This document shows positions 39,725-47,521 of a stretch of 64,000 nt of DNA, piece by piece. The notes under the pieces are model-generated. The model had not been told where the DNA came from. It ran no database searches and saw nothing but the letters and a program-made list of their open reading frames with translations. The position numbers and the translations under genes were made by a program. The DNA lies in the NCBI RefSeq assembly GCF_031882575.1, contig NZ_CP134772.1, positions 2,189,001 to 2,253,000 on the forward strand, given 5' to 3'. Positions within the stretch are counted from its first letter, which is position 1, and every line of letters begins with the position of its first letter. The stretch is from Pseudomonas sp. VD-NE ins. Its GTDB lineage: Bacteria > Pseudomonadota > Gammaproteobacteria > Pseudomonadales > Pseudomonadaceae.

Positions 39725-39832
39725 GCAGGGTTCCGGCCAGTGAAAATCGGCCCGTCGTTCGGCTGGCACACGGATTGGGGCAGCGCTGAACGCTGTCGCA
39801 GGGCGCGACAGACACGGGGAGCTGTCCTGTAA

Positions 39833-39856
39833 ACGATGAATGCGTGGGGGAATTTA
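39833..39856 (-). promoter_or_regulatory. PvdS promoter of pvdRT-opmQ
   Basis: On the minus strand TAAAT (39856-39852), 16 bases and CGT (39835-39833) match the PvdS pattern, about 110 bases before the pvdR ATG. Confidence 0.8.
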
Positions 39857-39930
39857 AGCGCGGACACATGAAGTAACAGCTATAGAGCAGCACTATTTAC
39901 CGGTCAACGACAAACACCACTTTAAATCTA

Positions 39931-39949
39931 TATGAGAATTACTATAAAT
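39931..39949 (+). promoter_or_regulatory. Fur box upstream of fpvI
   Basis: TATGAGAATTACTATAAAT is close to the Fur consensus in its left and central part (ATGAGAATTA). It sits about 55-75 bases upstream of fpvI, which has no PvdS box. This fits direct Fur repression of the sigma gene. Confidence 0.65.
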
Positions 39950-40004
39950 TACGCACCTCAAGTTGCCACTATCTTGCTACTGCGTTTTGCGTAGGGGTCA
40001 ATCA

Positions 40005-40529
40005 GTGAGCTCAAGGACAGAACCCGCAGGTTTGCGGCCGGGAGTCATGTTGGAAAACTACTATCGCGAGCTGGTGTGTTTCCTGAACGCCAAGCTCGGC
40101 AACCGTCAGGTTGCCGAAGATGTGGTGCATGACGCCTATCTGCGAGTGCTGGAACGTTCCAGCGACACACCGATCGAGCAACCCCGGGCGTTTCTCTACC
40201 GGACCGCGCTGAATCTGGTCATCGACGACCATCGCCGCAATGCTTTGCGCCAGGTCGAATCGCTGGACGTGCTCGACAGTGAAGAGCGCTATTTCACCCC
40301 GTCTCCCCACAGCAGCCTCGATCATGGTCAGCGGCTGGGTATGCTTCAGCGTGCGCTGGCAGAGCTGCCACCACTGTGTCGCGAAAGTTTTCTGCTGCGC
40401 AAGATCGAAGGCCTGTCCCATCCGGAAATCGCCCGGCAGCTGGGCATTTCCAAGGCTCTGGTGGAAAAACACATCGTCAATGCCATGAAGCATTGCCGGC
40501 TGCGCATCAAACAATGGGATGCCCATTGA
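40005..40529 (+). CDS. fpvI: ECF sigma factor for ferripyoverdine receptor expression
   Basis: The FecI-type sigma factor has region 2 near the start (LAEDVVHDAYLRVLE-like: VAEDVVHDAYLRVLERSS) and region 4 at the end (ELPPLCRESFLLRKIEGLSH then ISKALVEKHIVNAMKHCR). The position beside pvdA and pvdR matches fpvI of PAO1 and argues against pvdS. The GTG at 40005 has a good AGGGG site seven bases upstream and gives 174 residues; the ATG at 40047 gives 160 residues, near the PAO1 length, but its GGAG is too close. The anti-sigma gene fpvR, next to fpvI in PAO1, is not here: pvdA follows after 134 bases with its own promoter. Confidence 0.85.
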   Translation: MSSRTEPAGLRPGVMLENYYRELVCFLNAKLGNRQVAEDVVHDAYLRVLERSSDTPIEQPRAFLYRTALNLVIDDHRRNALRQVESLDVLDSEERYFTPSPHSSLDHGQRLGMLQRALAELPPLCRESFLLRKIEGLSHPEIARQLGISKALVEKHIVNAMKHCRLRIKQWDAH

Positions 40530-40540
40530 GCCATCGCCGT

Positions 40541-40564
40541 TAAATTTTATTTCTCTGTCCTCGT
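40541..40564 (+). promoter_or_regulatory. PvdS promoter of pvdA
   Basis: TAAAT (40541-40545), 16 bases and CGT (40562-40564) match the PvdS pattern, about 100 bases before the pvdA start and just after the fpvI stop. Confidence 0.87.
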
Positions 40565-40663
40565 TCCTACTCAACAGACGACCTGCTGTCCTGCTCAAGG
40601 CCGGTCAGGTCACTTAGGCTCTCCTTGCCCCTTGTTGAGGGGTTCATCCAGAGGACACTGGAA

Positions 40664-41998
40664 ATGACTCAGGCAATTGCATCGCCCATCGTTCACGACC
40701 TGATCGGCGTCGGTTTCGGCCCTTCGAACCTGGCGCTGGCCATCGCTCTGCAAGAGCGTGGCCCGACCCAGGGCGAGCTGGATGTGCTGTTCCTCGACAA
40801 ACAGGCCGACTACAGCTGGCATGGCAACACCCTGTCGACGCAGAGCGAGTTGCAGATTTCCTTCCTCAAGGATCTGGTGACCCTGCGCAACCCGACCAGC
40901 CCTTACTCGTTCGTCAATTACCTCAAATACCACCGCCGTCTGGTCGACTTCATCAACCTCGGCACCTTTTACCCGTGCCGCATGGAGTACAACGACTACC
41001 TGCGCTGGGTCGCCGGACAGTTCACCGAGCAGAGCCGTTACGGCGAAGAAGTGCTGACCATCGAGCCGGTGCTGCACAACCATCAGGTTGAAGCACTGCG
41101 GGTGATTTCCCGTGGCAGCGATGGCCAGCAGCATGTGCGGACCACCCGTTCGGTGGTGGTCAGCGCCGGCGGCACGCCGCGCATTCCGGAGGCGTTCAAG
41201 GCGCTGAAGGGCGACACCCGCGTGTTCCACCATTCGCAGTATCTGTCGCAAATGGCCAAGCAGCCGTGCGTGAACAATCAGCCGATGAGCATCGCGATCA
41301 TCGGTGGTGGGCAGAGCGCGGCGGAAGCCTTCATTGATTTGAACGATTCGTTCCCGTCGGTACAGGTCGACATGATCCTGCGCGGCTCGGCCCTGAAGCC
41401 TGCCGACGACAGTCCGTTCGTCAACGAAGTGTTCTCGCCGGAGTTCACCGACCTGGTGTTCCAGCAGAACAGCGCCGAGCGTGAGCGTCTGGTCAACGAG
41501 TACCACAACACCAACTACTCGGTGGTCGACATCGACCTGATCGAACGCATCTACGGCATCTTCTATCGCCAGAAGGTTTCCGGGATCGCCCGTCACGCCT
41601 TCCGCACCCTGACCACCGTCGAAAGCGCGACCGCCACCGATAACGGTATCGAACTGGCCGTGCGCAACAACGCCACCGGCGAAGTCACTGTGCGCAACTA
41701 CGATGCCGTGGTACTGGCCACCGGTTACGAGCGGCAGATGCACCGCAAACTGCTGGCGCCGCTGGAAGAGTACCTGGGCGATTTCGAGGTCGATCGCAAC
41801 TACAAACTGATCACCGACGAGCGCTGCAAGGCCGGCCTCTACATGCAGGGCTTCTGCCAGGCCAGCCATGGTCTGAGCGACACGCTGCTGTCGGTGCTGC
41901 CGATTCGTGCGGACGAGATTGCCGGTTCTTTGTATGAGCATGGCAAGAACCGTGGGCATCGTTCGATGGCGGATCTGCTGTTGGCGACTGCCAGCTGA
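40664..41998 (+). CDS. pvdA: L-ornithine N5-monooxygenase
   Basis: The 444-residue cytoplasmic flavoenzyme hydroxylates ornithine at N5, the first step to the hydroxamate residues of pyoverdine. It shows the FAD site GVGFGPSNLALAIAL near residue 15, the NADPH site AIIGGGQSAAEAFIDL near residue 210, and the C-terminal LATGYERQ motif. The ATG with AGAGGA eight bases upstream gives almost the PAO1 length (443). Its presence agrees with the two synthetase A domains that look like hydroxyornithine loaders. No formylase or acetylase gene lies nearby. Confidence 0.97.
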   Translation: MTQAIASPIVHDLIGVGFGPSNLALAIALQERGPTQGELDVLFLDKQADYSWHGNTLSTQSELQISFLKDLVTLRNPTSPYSFVNYLKYHRRLVDFINLGTFYPCRMEYNDYLRWVAGQFTEQSRYGEEVLTIEPVLHNHQVEALRVISRGSDGQQHVRTTRSVVVSAGGTPRIPEAFKALKGDTRVFHHSQYLSQMAKQPCVNNQPMSIAIIGGGQSAAEAFIDLNDSFPSVQVDMILRGSALKPADDSPFVNEVFSPEFTDLVFQQNSAERERLVNEYHNTNYSVVDIDLIERIYGIFYRQKVSGIARHAFRTLTTVESATATDNGIELAVRNNATGEVTVRNYDAVVLATGYERQMHRKLLAPLEEYLGDFEVDRNYKLITDERCKAGLYMQGFCQASHGLSDTLLSVLPIRADEIAGSLYEHGKNRGHRSMADLLLATAS

Positions 41999-42021
41999 TT
42001 TTTTAGCGCCTCACATACCGC

Positions 42022-42116
42022 TTTCGCGAGCAGGCTCGCTCCCACAGGGGATTTTCAGTGAACACAGATTTTGTGTCAGATGAAGATCCAATGTGGGAGC
42101 GAGCCTGCTCGCGAAG
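42022..42116. repeat. REP inverted pair after pvdA
   Basis: TTTCGCGAGCAGGCTCGCTC and its reverse complement GAGCGAGCCTGCTCGCGAA are about 50 bases apart. This is the first part of the 593-bp gap between pvdA and mgtA. Confidence 0.8.
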
Positions 42117-42591
42117 GGGTCATCAAAATCACCGCAAAATCCGAATCCTGAACCCTTCCTGAACATCCCCCACATTCCCCGACACACTGCCTTTTGCCGG
42201 TTTACTCTCCCATCATCGGGGCGTAAGCTTCGCGCGTTTTCATCAATAGCGGAGACCCACAGTGGGTACTTGTTCGAGTGACAGTTGTCGGCCGGTCTCG
42301 GTAACCGGCAGATTCTCGGCAAGATAACGCGCAGACTTTCTCTGTCGTTGTCTCGCCGTAAAAGCGAGCAGCGGCATCCCGTGCATGGCCCGTCCGTGGT
42401 CATGTCTAGACGTCCTTCTCATCGACGCTGAACAGAGCGTGATTTCGACTTTATCGTCGTGATCGCAGCCCTATCGACACGCCTGTCGTTTCTGACCGGC
42501 GCGCCAGGCCTTGCCGTGCCGGTTTTTCCGGCGGACGAGGCGCGGCCGTACCTGCTTGACGGTTTCCCGGCTGACCATAGGGGCAACAGCC
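42117..42591 (+). promoter_or_regulatory. Long gene-free leader region before mgtA
   Basis: About 475 bases lie between the REP pair and the mgtA start. They contain small hairpins (ACCCAC-AGT-GGGT at about 42254; GCCGGT/ACCGGC at 42290-42308; CTCGC/GCGAG at about 42350), a short leader ORF, and little else. Transporters of this family often have magnesium-sensing leaders. I did not recognise a known M-box or other riboswitch core, so the role is an inference. Confidence 0.4.
42262..42327 (+). CDS. Candidate 21-residue leader peptide upstream of mgtA
   Basis: A GTG start with GGAG eight bases upstream opens a short frame that begins MGTCSSDSCRPVSV and stops at TAA 42325. It overlaps two predicted hairpins. 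E. coli and Salmonella mgtA are controlled partly through a leader peptide (MgtL), which makes an analogous element plausible. This peptide is not proline-rich like MgtL. No conservation check was possible. Confidence 0.3.
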   Translation: MGTCSSDSCRPVSVTGRFSAR

Positions 42592-45291
42592 ATGAAACTT
42601 ACGCTCAAGGAATTTTTCGCAGGTTTTCTGCGGACCCGCCACATCGCCCGACACTTTCGTCGCCTGGCGCTGCTGGAATCGATCAACGACACCACGGTCA
42701 GCCGTGAAGTCCCGCCGACTTTGGCCAACACCCTGGTCGATGCCGCGCATTGCGACAGCGGTGTATTGCTGTCGTCACTCGGCACGCATTCCGATGGGCT
42801 CACTGATTTCGAAGTCGATGCGCTGCGTGCGCAATATGGCCTCAACGAAGTCGAACACGAGCAGCCGCTGCCATGGTGGATTCACCTGTGGCACTGCTAC
42901 AAAAACCCGTTCAACTTGCTGCTGACCTTGTTGGCGGTGATCTCGTGGCTGACCGAAGACCTCAAGGCCGCCGTGGTGATTTTTTCCATGGTGGTGCTGT
43001 CGACGCTGTTGCGCTTCTGGCAGGAAAGCAAATCCAACCAGGCCGCTGACGCGCTGAAAGCCATGGTCAGCAACACCGCGACGGTAATGCGCCGTGACGC
43101 GCCGCGCAGCGAATTGCCGATCAAACAATTGGTGCCGGGCGATCTGATCGTGCTCTCGGCCGGCGACATGATTCCGGCCGATTGCCGGGTGCTCAGCGCC
43201 AAGGATCTGTTCGTCAGCCAAGCGGCGATGACCGGCGAATCGATGCCGGTGGAGAAGTTTCCACGTCAGGCTGACCGCGATACACGCAATCCGCTAGAGC
43301 TGGACAACATCCTGTTCATGGGCACCAACGTCGTGTCCGGTACCGCTGTGGCAGTCATCCTGACCACCGGCAACAGCACCTATTTCGGTGCGCTGGCCCA
43401 GCGTGTTGGCGCAACCGATCGCGCGGTGACTTCGTTCCAGCAAGGCGTCAACAAAGTCAGCTGGCTGTTGATCCGTTTCATGTTCGTGATGGCGCCGCTG
43501 GTGCTGTTCATCAACGGCTTCACCAAGGGCGACTGGACTGAAGCACTGCTGTTCGCGCTGTCGATTGCCGTCGGCCTGACCCCGGAAATGCTGCCGATGA
43601 TCGTCACCTCGACGCTGGCCAAAGGCGCGGTGTTTCTGTCACGGAAAAAAGTCATCGTCAAACGTCTCGACGCGATCCAGAACTTCGGCGCCATGGACGT
43701 ACTGTGCACCGACAAGACCGGCACGCTGACCCAGGACAAGATCTTCCTCGCGCGCAATGTCGATGTCTGGGGCGCCGATTCCGATGACGTGCTGGAAATG
43801 GCCTACCTCAACAGCTACTACCAGACCGGCCTGAAAAACCTGCTCGACGTCGCGGTGCTTGAACACGTGGAAATCCACCGTGAACTGAAAGTCGGTACGG
43901 CGTTTCGCAAGGTCGATGAGATCCCGTTCGACTTCAATCGTCGGCGCATGTCGGTGGTGGTCGAAGGGCGTGGCCAGCCACATCAACTGATCTGCAAAGG
44001 TGCGGTCGAAGAAGTCTTGGCGGTGTGCAGCCGCGTGCGTCACGGCGAGGTCGATGAAGCCTTGAGCGATGAATTGCTGACCCGGATTCGTCAGGTCACC
44101 GCAGCATTCAACGCTGAAGGCTTGCGCGTGGTGGCCGTGGCCGCCCGCTCGATGCCGGAAGGTCGCGAGATTTACAGCCTGGCCGATGAGCAGGAACTGA
44201 CGCTGATCGGTTACGTGGCGTTCCTCGATCCACCGAAGGAAAGCACCGCGCCAGCGCTCAAGGCCTTGGCCGAACATGGCGTGGCGGTAAAAGTGCTGAC
44301 CGGCGACAACGAACTGGTCACCGCGAAGATCTGCCGCGAAGTCGGCCTCGCGCAACAAGGCCTGCTGCTGGGCAACGACGTCGAGCGCATGAGTGATGCC
44401 GAACTGGCTGTGGCCGTGGAGAAGACCAACGTCTTCGCCAAACTGACGCCGTCGCACAAGGAGCGCATCGTGCGCATCCTCAAAGGTAACGGCCATGTGG
44501 TCGGCTTCATGGGTGACGGCATCAACGACGCACCCGCGCTGCGCACCGCCGACATCGGTATTTCCGTGGACAGTGCGGTGGACATCGCCAAGGAAGCCGC
44601 CGACATCATCCTGTTGGAAAAGAGCCTGATGGTGCTGGAGGAGGGCGTACTCGAAGGGCGGCGCACCTTCGCCAACATGCTCAAGTACATCAAGATGACC
44701 GCCAGCTCCAACTTCGGCAACGTGTTCTCGGTGCTGGTCGCCAGTGCGTTCATTCCGTTCCTGCCGATGCTGCCGATGCACCTGCTGGTGCAGAACCTGC
44801 TCTACGACATTTCGCAGATTGCGATTCCGTTCGATAACGTCGATGAGGAAATGCTGAAAAAACCACAACGCTGGCAGCCGGGCGATGTCGGGCGCTTCAT
44901 GCTGTTCTTCGGCCCGATCAGCTCGATCTTTGACATCACCACGTTCGCCTTGATGTGGTACGTGTTCGATGCCAACACCCCGGATCACCAGACGCTGTTC
45001 CAGTCCGGCTGGTTCGTGGTCGGGTTGCTGACCCAGACGCTGATCGTGCACATGATCCGCACGCCGAAGATTCCGTTCCTGCAAAGTCGCGCCGCCATGC
45101 CGTTGTTGGTGATGACCGGGATCATCATGGCGGTCGGCATCTTCCTGCCAATGGGCCCGCTGGCGCACTACTTCAAACTGCAGGCGCTGCCGTCGCTGTA
45201 CTTCGTGTTCCTGCCGGTGATTCTGCTGGCATACATGGCGCTGACCCAGGCAGTGAAAGGTTTCTACATCCGCCGGTTCGGCTGGCAATAA
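42592..45291 (+). CDS. mgtA: Magnesium-importing P-type ATPase
   Basis: The 899-residue inner-membrane P3B-type pump imports Mg2+ by ATP hydrolysis. Motifs: TGES (AAMTGESMPVEK), membrane segment with GLTPEMLPMIV, phosphorylation site DKTGTLTQD near residue 373, VKVLTGDNELV, and hinge MGDGINDAPALR, followed by six C-terminal helices. The ATG at 42592 has AGGGG about eight bases upstream; an extra 27 codons upstream are open but unlikely to be used. The next gene is mgtC, as in other magnesium regulons, with a large REP hairpin between them. Confidence 0.96.
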   Translation: MKLTLKEFFAGFLRTRHIARHFRRLALLESINDTTVSREVPPTLANTLVDAAHCDSGVLLSSLGTHSDGLTDFEVDALRAQYGLNEVEHEQPLPWWIHLWHCYKNPFNLLLTLLAVISWLTEDLKAAVVIFSMVVLSTLLRFWQESKSNQAADALKAMVSNTATVMRRDAPRSELPIKQLVPGDLIVLSAGDMIPADCRVLSAKDLFVSQAAMTGESMPVEKFPRQADRDTRNPLELDNILFMGTNVVSGTAVAVILTTGNSTYFGALAQRVGATDRAVTSFQQGVNKVSWLLIRFMFVMAPLVLFINGFTKGDWTEALLFALSIAVGLTPEMLPMIVTSTLAKGAVFLSRKKVIVKRLDAIQNFGAMDVLCTDKTGTLTQDKIFLARNVDVWGADSDDVLEMAYLNSYYQTGLKNLLDVAVLEHVEIHRELKVGTAFRKVDEIPFDFNRRRMSVVVEGRGQPHQLICKGAVEEVLAVCSRVRHGEVDEALSDELLTRIRQVTAAFNAEGLRVVAVAARSMPEGREIYSLADEQELTLIGYVAFLDPPKESTAPALKALAEHGVAVKVLTGDNELVTAKICREVGLAQQGLLLGNDVERMSDAELAVAVEKTNVFAKLTPSHKERIVRILKGNGHVVGFMGDGINDAPALRTADIGISVDSAVDIAKEAADIILLEKSLMVLEEGVLEGRRTFANMLKYIKMTASSNFGNVFSVLVASAFIPFLPMLPMHLLVQNLLYDISQIAIPFDNVDEEMLKKPQRWQPGDVGRFMLFFGPISSIFDITTFALMWYVFDANTPDHQTLFQSGWFVVGLLTQTLIVHMIRTPKIPFLQSRAAMPLLVMTGIIMAVGIFLPMGPLAHYFKLQALPSLYFVFLPVILLAYMALTQAVKGFYIRRFGWQ

Positions 45292-45300
45292 TGCTGCCCC

Positions 45301-45386
45301 TGTAGGAGCTGCCGCAGGCTGCGATCTTTTGATCTTGTTTTTACAAGGCAAAAGCAAAAGATCGCAGCCTTCGGCAGCTCCTACAG
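45301..45386. repeat. REP inverted pair between mgtA and mgtC
   Basis: TGTAGGAGCTGCCGCAGGCT and its inverted partner (AGCCTTCGGCAGCTCCTACA) form a long hairpin that could limit read-through or protect the mgtA message end. Confidence 0.8.
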
Positions 45387-45442
45387 GGGCTCGTTTCAAG
45401 CAGGCCCCACAAGGGGGTTTGTGTTTTTTCAGGGAGATGACT

Positions 45443-46159
45443 ATGCAAGCCATCAACAACCTCAACCTCGATTCGCTGCTCGACACCCTCGTCAGCCTCA
45501 GCGCTGCGTTCATCCTCGGCGGTCTGATCGGCTTCGAGCGCCAGTACCGGCAACGCACCGCCGGCCTGCGCACCAACGTACTGGTCGCGGTCGGCGCGGC
45601 GATATTCGTCGATATGGCCAACCGTCTCGCCGGCGCAGAAGGCGCGGTGCGCGTGGTCGCTTACGTGGTCTCCGGCATCGGTTTTCTCGGCGCCGGGGTG
45701 ATCATGCGCGAAGAGGGCAATGTGCGCGGTCTCAATACCGCCGCGACCCTGTGGACCTCCGCAGCGGTGGGCGCCTGTGCCGGTGCCGACCTGCTCGCCG
45801 AAGCCGTGCTCGGCACACTGTTCATCCTCGCCGCCAACACCTTGCTGCGGCCGATCGTCAACAACATCAACCGCCAGCCACTGGACGTGGTCTCGGCGGA
45901 AGTCACCAACATCGTCTACGTCATCGCCCGACGCTCCCAGCAAACCGCCGTGTTCGCCTTGCTTGAGGCCGAGCTTGAACGCAGCAATTACCCCGCCAGC
46001 GACGTCGATGTGCATGCGTTCGGCGCCGATGAAATAGAGATCGAAGCGACACTGGCGACGACGTCGGTCGATGGTGATGAACTGGATGCCCTGGTCGCAA
46101 GAATCTCGACGTCGGCATTGGTGGTGCAGGCGTTCTGGAGTCCGAGTACTACGGAATAA
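45443..46159 (+). CDS. mgtC: MgtC/SapB family inner-membrane protein
   Basis: The 238-residue protein has four or five membrane helices in the first 140 residues (for example SLSAAFILGGLIGFERQYRQ and VVAYVVSGIGFLGAGVIM), with the MgtC signature GLIGFERQ and NVRGLNTAATLW, and a soluble ACT-like C-terminal part. MgtC proteins aid growth at low Mg2+ and, in Salmonella, inhibit the F-type ATP synthase. AGGGAG lies six bases before the ATG at 45443; the ATG at 45437 is the alternative. Confidence 0.9.
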   Translation: MQAINNLNLDSLLDTLVSLSAAFILGGLIGFERQYRQRTAGLRTNVLVAVGAAIFVDMANRLAGAEGAVRVVAYVVSGIGFLGAGVIMREEGNVRGLNTAATLWTSAAVGACAGADLLAEAVLGTLFILAANTLLRPIVNNINRQPLDVVSAEVTNIVYVIARRSQQTAVFALLEAELERSNYPASDVDVHAFGADEIEIEATLATTSVDGDELDALVARISTSALVVQAFWSPSTTE

Positions 46160-46224
46160 TTCGCTCTCCCCGTGTCAGCAAGATGGCTCCGCCAAGTCCA
46201 GGCCAGTGATGAATGACCGTGTTT

Positions 46225-46240
46225 TTCGGAATATTCCTAC
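46225..46240. promoter_or_regulatory. Candidate BvgA-type operator (palindrome GGAATATTCC)
   Basis: TTCGGAATATTCCTAC contains a perfect 10-base palindrome and two inverted heptads resembling the BvgA site TTTCCTA. It lies about 70 bases before the pseudo-receiver gene that opens the regulatory cluster, so autoregulation by the adjacent response regulator is possible. Confidence 0.35.
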
Positions 46241-46305
46241 AGAACCTGCCGCGGAGCTTGCGTAGTCTTGCCGCACCCAGAAATCGTGACACCGGGAGAT
46301 TGACC

Positions 46306-46749
46306 ATGATCAATAAAGCCCTGCGCATCCTGATTGCCGACTCGCAGCATTTCCACCGGATGAAAATCGAGCGTCTGTTCAACAGCCTCGATTACTACCG
46401 CGTGGCCCCGGCGCAAAGCCTCGCTGAGCTGTTGACGCTGGTGGACTACGGTTGCGAGCCGTTCGATGTGGTGGTCATCAATGCCGAGCTGGCGGCGGGT
46501 TCGCTGGATCTGCTGGGGTTTTTCCTCGATAACCCGCAGGTTCGTCAGGCGTTGATCTACAACGAAGGCACGGCGCCGTTGCAACCGGCCTTGGGATTCG
46601 CCCAGGAGAATGTGCAGATCAGCCATTTGCTGCTGCCTTCCAAACAATCGATCAGTCAGTTGATGGCGCTGGTCGATGCACCCGCCAGACGGCAGGGTCC
46701 GGCCGTGAGCAAGTACTACCCGCTAGTGCAAAACGCTGCACATGCATAA
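46306..46749 (+). CDS. Stand-alone receiver-like protein with Asn at the phosphorylation position
   Basis: The 147-residue protein looks like a response-regulator receiver domain without an output domain: ALRILIADSQHFHRMKIERL at the first strand, FDVVVINAELAAGSLDLLGF at the third, and the conserved lysine region LLLPSKQSIS. The usual phosphorylated Asp after the third strand is Asn here, and only one of the two N-terminal acidic residues is kept. It should therefore not be phosphorylated normally. It starts with GGGAG seven bases upstream and precedes the BvgA-like regulator by about 135 bases, which suggests a role as an adaptor or inhibitor in that phosphorelay. That role is an inference. 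Confidence 0.75.
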   Translation: MINKALRILIADSQHFHRMKIERLFNSLDYYRVAPAQSLAELLTLVDYGCEPFDVVVINAELAAGSLDLLGFFLDNPQVRQALIYNEGTAPLQPALGFAQENVQISHLLLPSKQSISQLMALVDAPARRQGPAVSKYYPLVQNAAHA

Positions 46750-46884
46750 AAAATTACCGGCCGCAACTGTCAGGTCTGACAGGTGATTTGCTCCCCGTTC
46801 CATGCAACAGTCCCGGTACAGCCACTGAGTCTGGATCAACCCGTGTCGGTGACCGTTTCGTCAGACTTTGCACCTGGAGTGGCC

Positions 46885-47511
46885 ATGAAGTCAGCGTTGA
46901 TCGTCGACGATCATCCGGTAGTGCGCGCCGCCATCCGCATCGTATTGCTCGCCGAAGGATTCAAACTCATATATGAGGCGTCCCATGGCAACGAGGTGAT
47001 GTCGCTCATTCGTGAATACAAGCCGCAACTGGTGATACTCGATCTGAATCTGCCAGCACTCGGCGGGCTGGAAGTTCTGGCGCGGATCAAGGCCAATGAT
47101 TTTCGTTGCCGAGTGCTGGTGTTCAGCACGCACGAGCCAATGTTCTATCAGGAGCGCTGTTTACGTGCCGGGGCAATGGCCTATGTGACCAAAACCAATC
47201 AACTGGAGCAGTTGCACAATGCTATTCGGGCGGTGGTGTCGGGACATACCTTTTTCTCCGCGCTCCCGGACAGTTTCAGCACGCTGAATGCCGTGCAAAC
47301 CACGGAAAAACAGATGATCGATCAGCTCTCCGACCGTGAGTTGAGCATTTTCGAGCAATTGGGACAGGGCAAGTCCAACAAGGCGATTGCCGAGGACATG
47401 CACCTGAGCCACAAAACCGTCAGCACCTATAAAACCCGTCTGATGAAAAAGCTCGGGGTAGGCTCCGCGGTGCACTTGCGCGATTTCGCCAAGCGCAATC
47501 ATGTGATCTGA
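46885..47511 (+). CDS. BvgA/EvgA-like response regulator (NarL/LuxR family)
   Basis: The 208-residue regulator has a receiver domain ([18 protein letters not shown]; phosphorylated Asp near residue 52 in [13 protein letters not shown]; Lys in VTKTNQ) and a C-terminal LuxR-type helix-turn-helix ([40 protein letters not shown]). It resembles BvgA, EvgA and the RocA regulators of Pseudomonas. TGGAG lies five bases before the ATG at 46885. The sensor gene follows after ten bases, so the pair is an operon. Confidence 0.9.
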   Translation: MKSALIVDDHPVVRAAIRIVLLAEGFKLIYEASHGNEVMSLIREYKPQLVILDLNLPALGGLEVLARIKANDFRCRVLVFSTHEPMFYQERCLRAGAMAYVTKTNQLEQLHNAIRAVVSGHTFFSALPDSFSTLNAVQTTEKQMIDQLSDRELSIFEQLGQGKSNKAIAEDMHLSHKTVSTYKTRLMKKLGVGSAVHLRDFAKRNHVI

Positions 47512-47521
47512 GCGATCGCAC

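Noticed and set aside
36965..39832. Plus-strand frames of 391 and 550 codons opposite pvdT and pvdR
   Set aside because: They are shadows of clear ABC transporter and adaptor genes, with no start site or known domain.
40005..40529. Sigma gene as pvdS
   Set aside because: Position between pvdR and pvdA and the sequence of region 2 fit fpvI; its upstream region has a Fur site and no TonB or pvdS-type neighbours.
43639..45621. 660-codon minus-strand frame opposite mgtA
   Set aside because: It is a composition effect; mgtA on the other strand has all P-type ATPase motifs.
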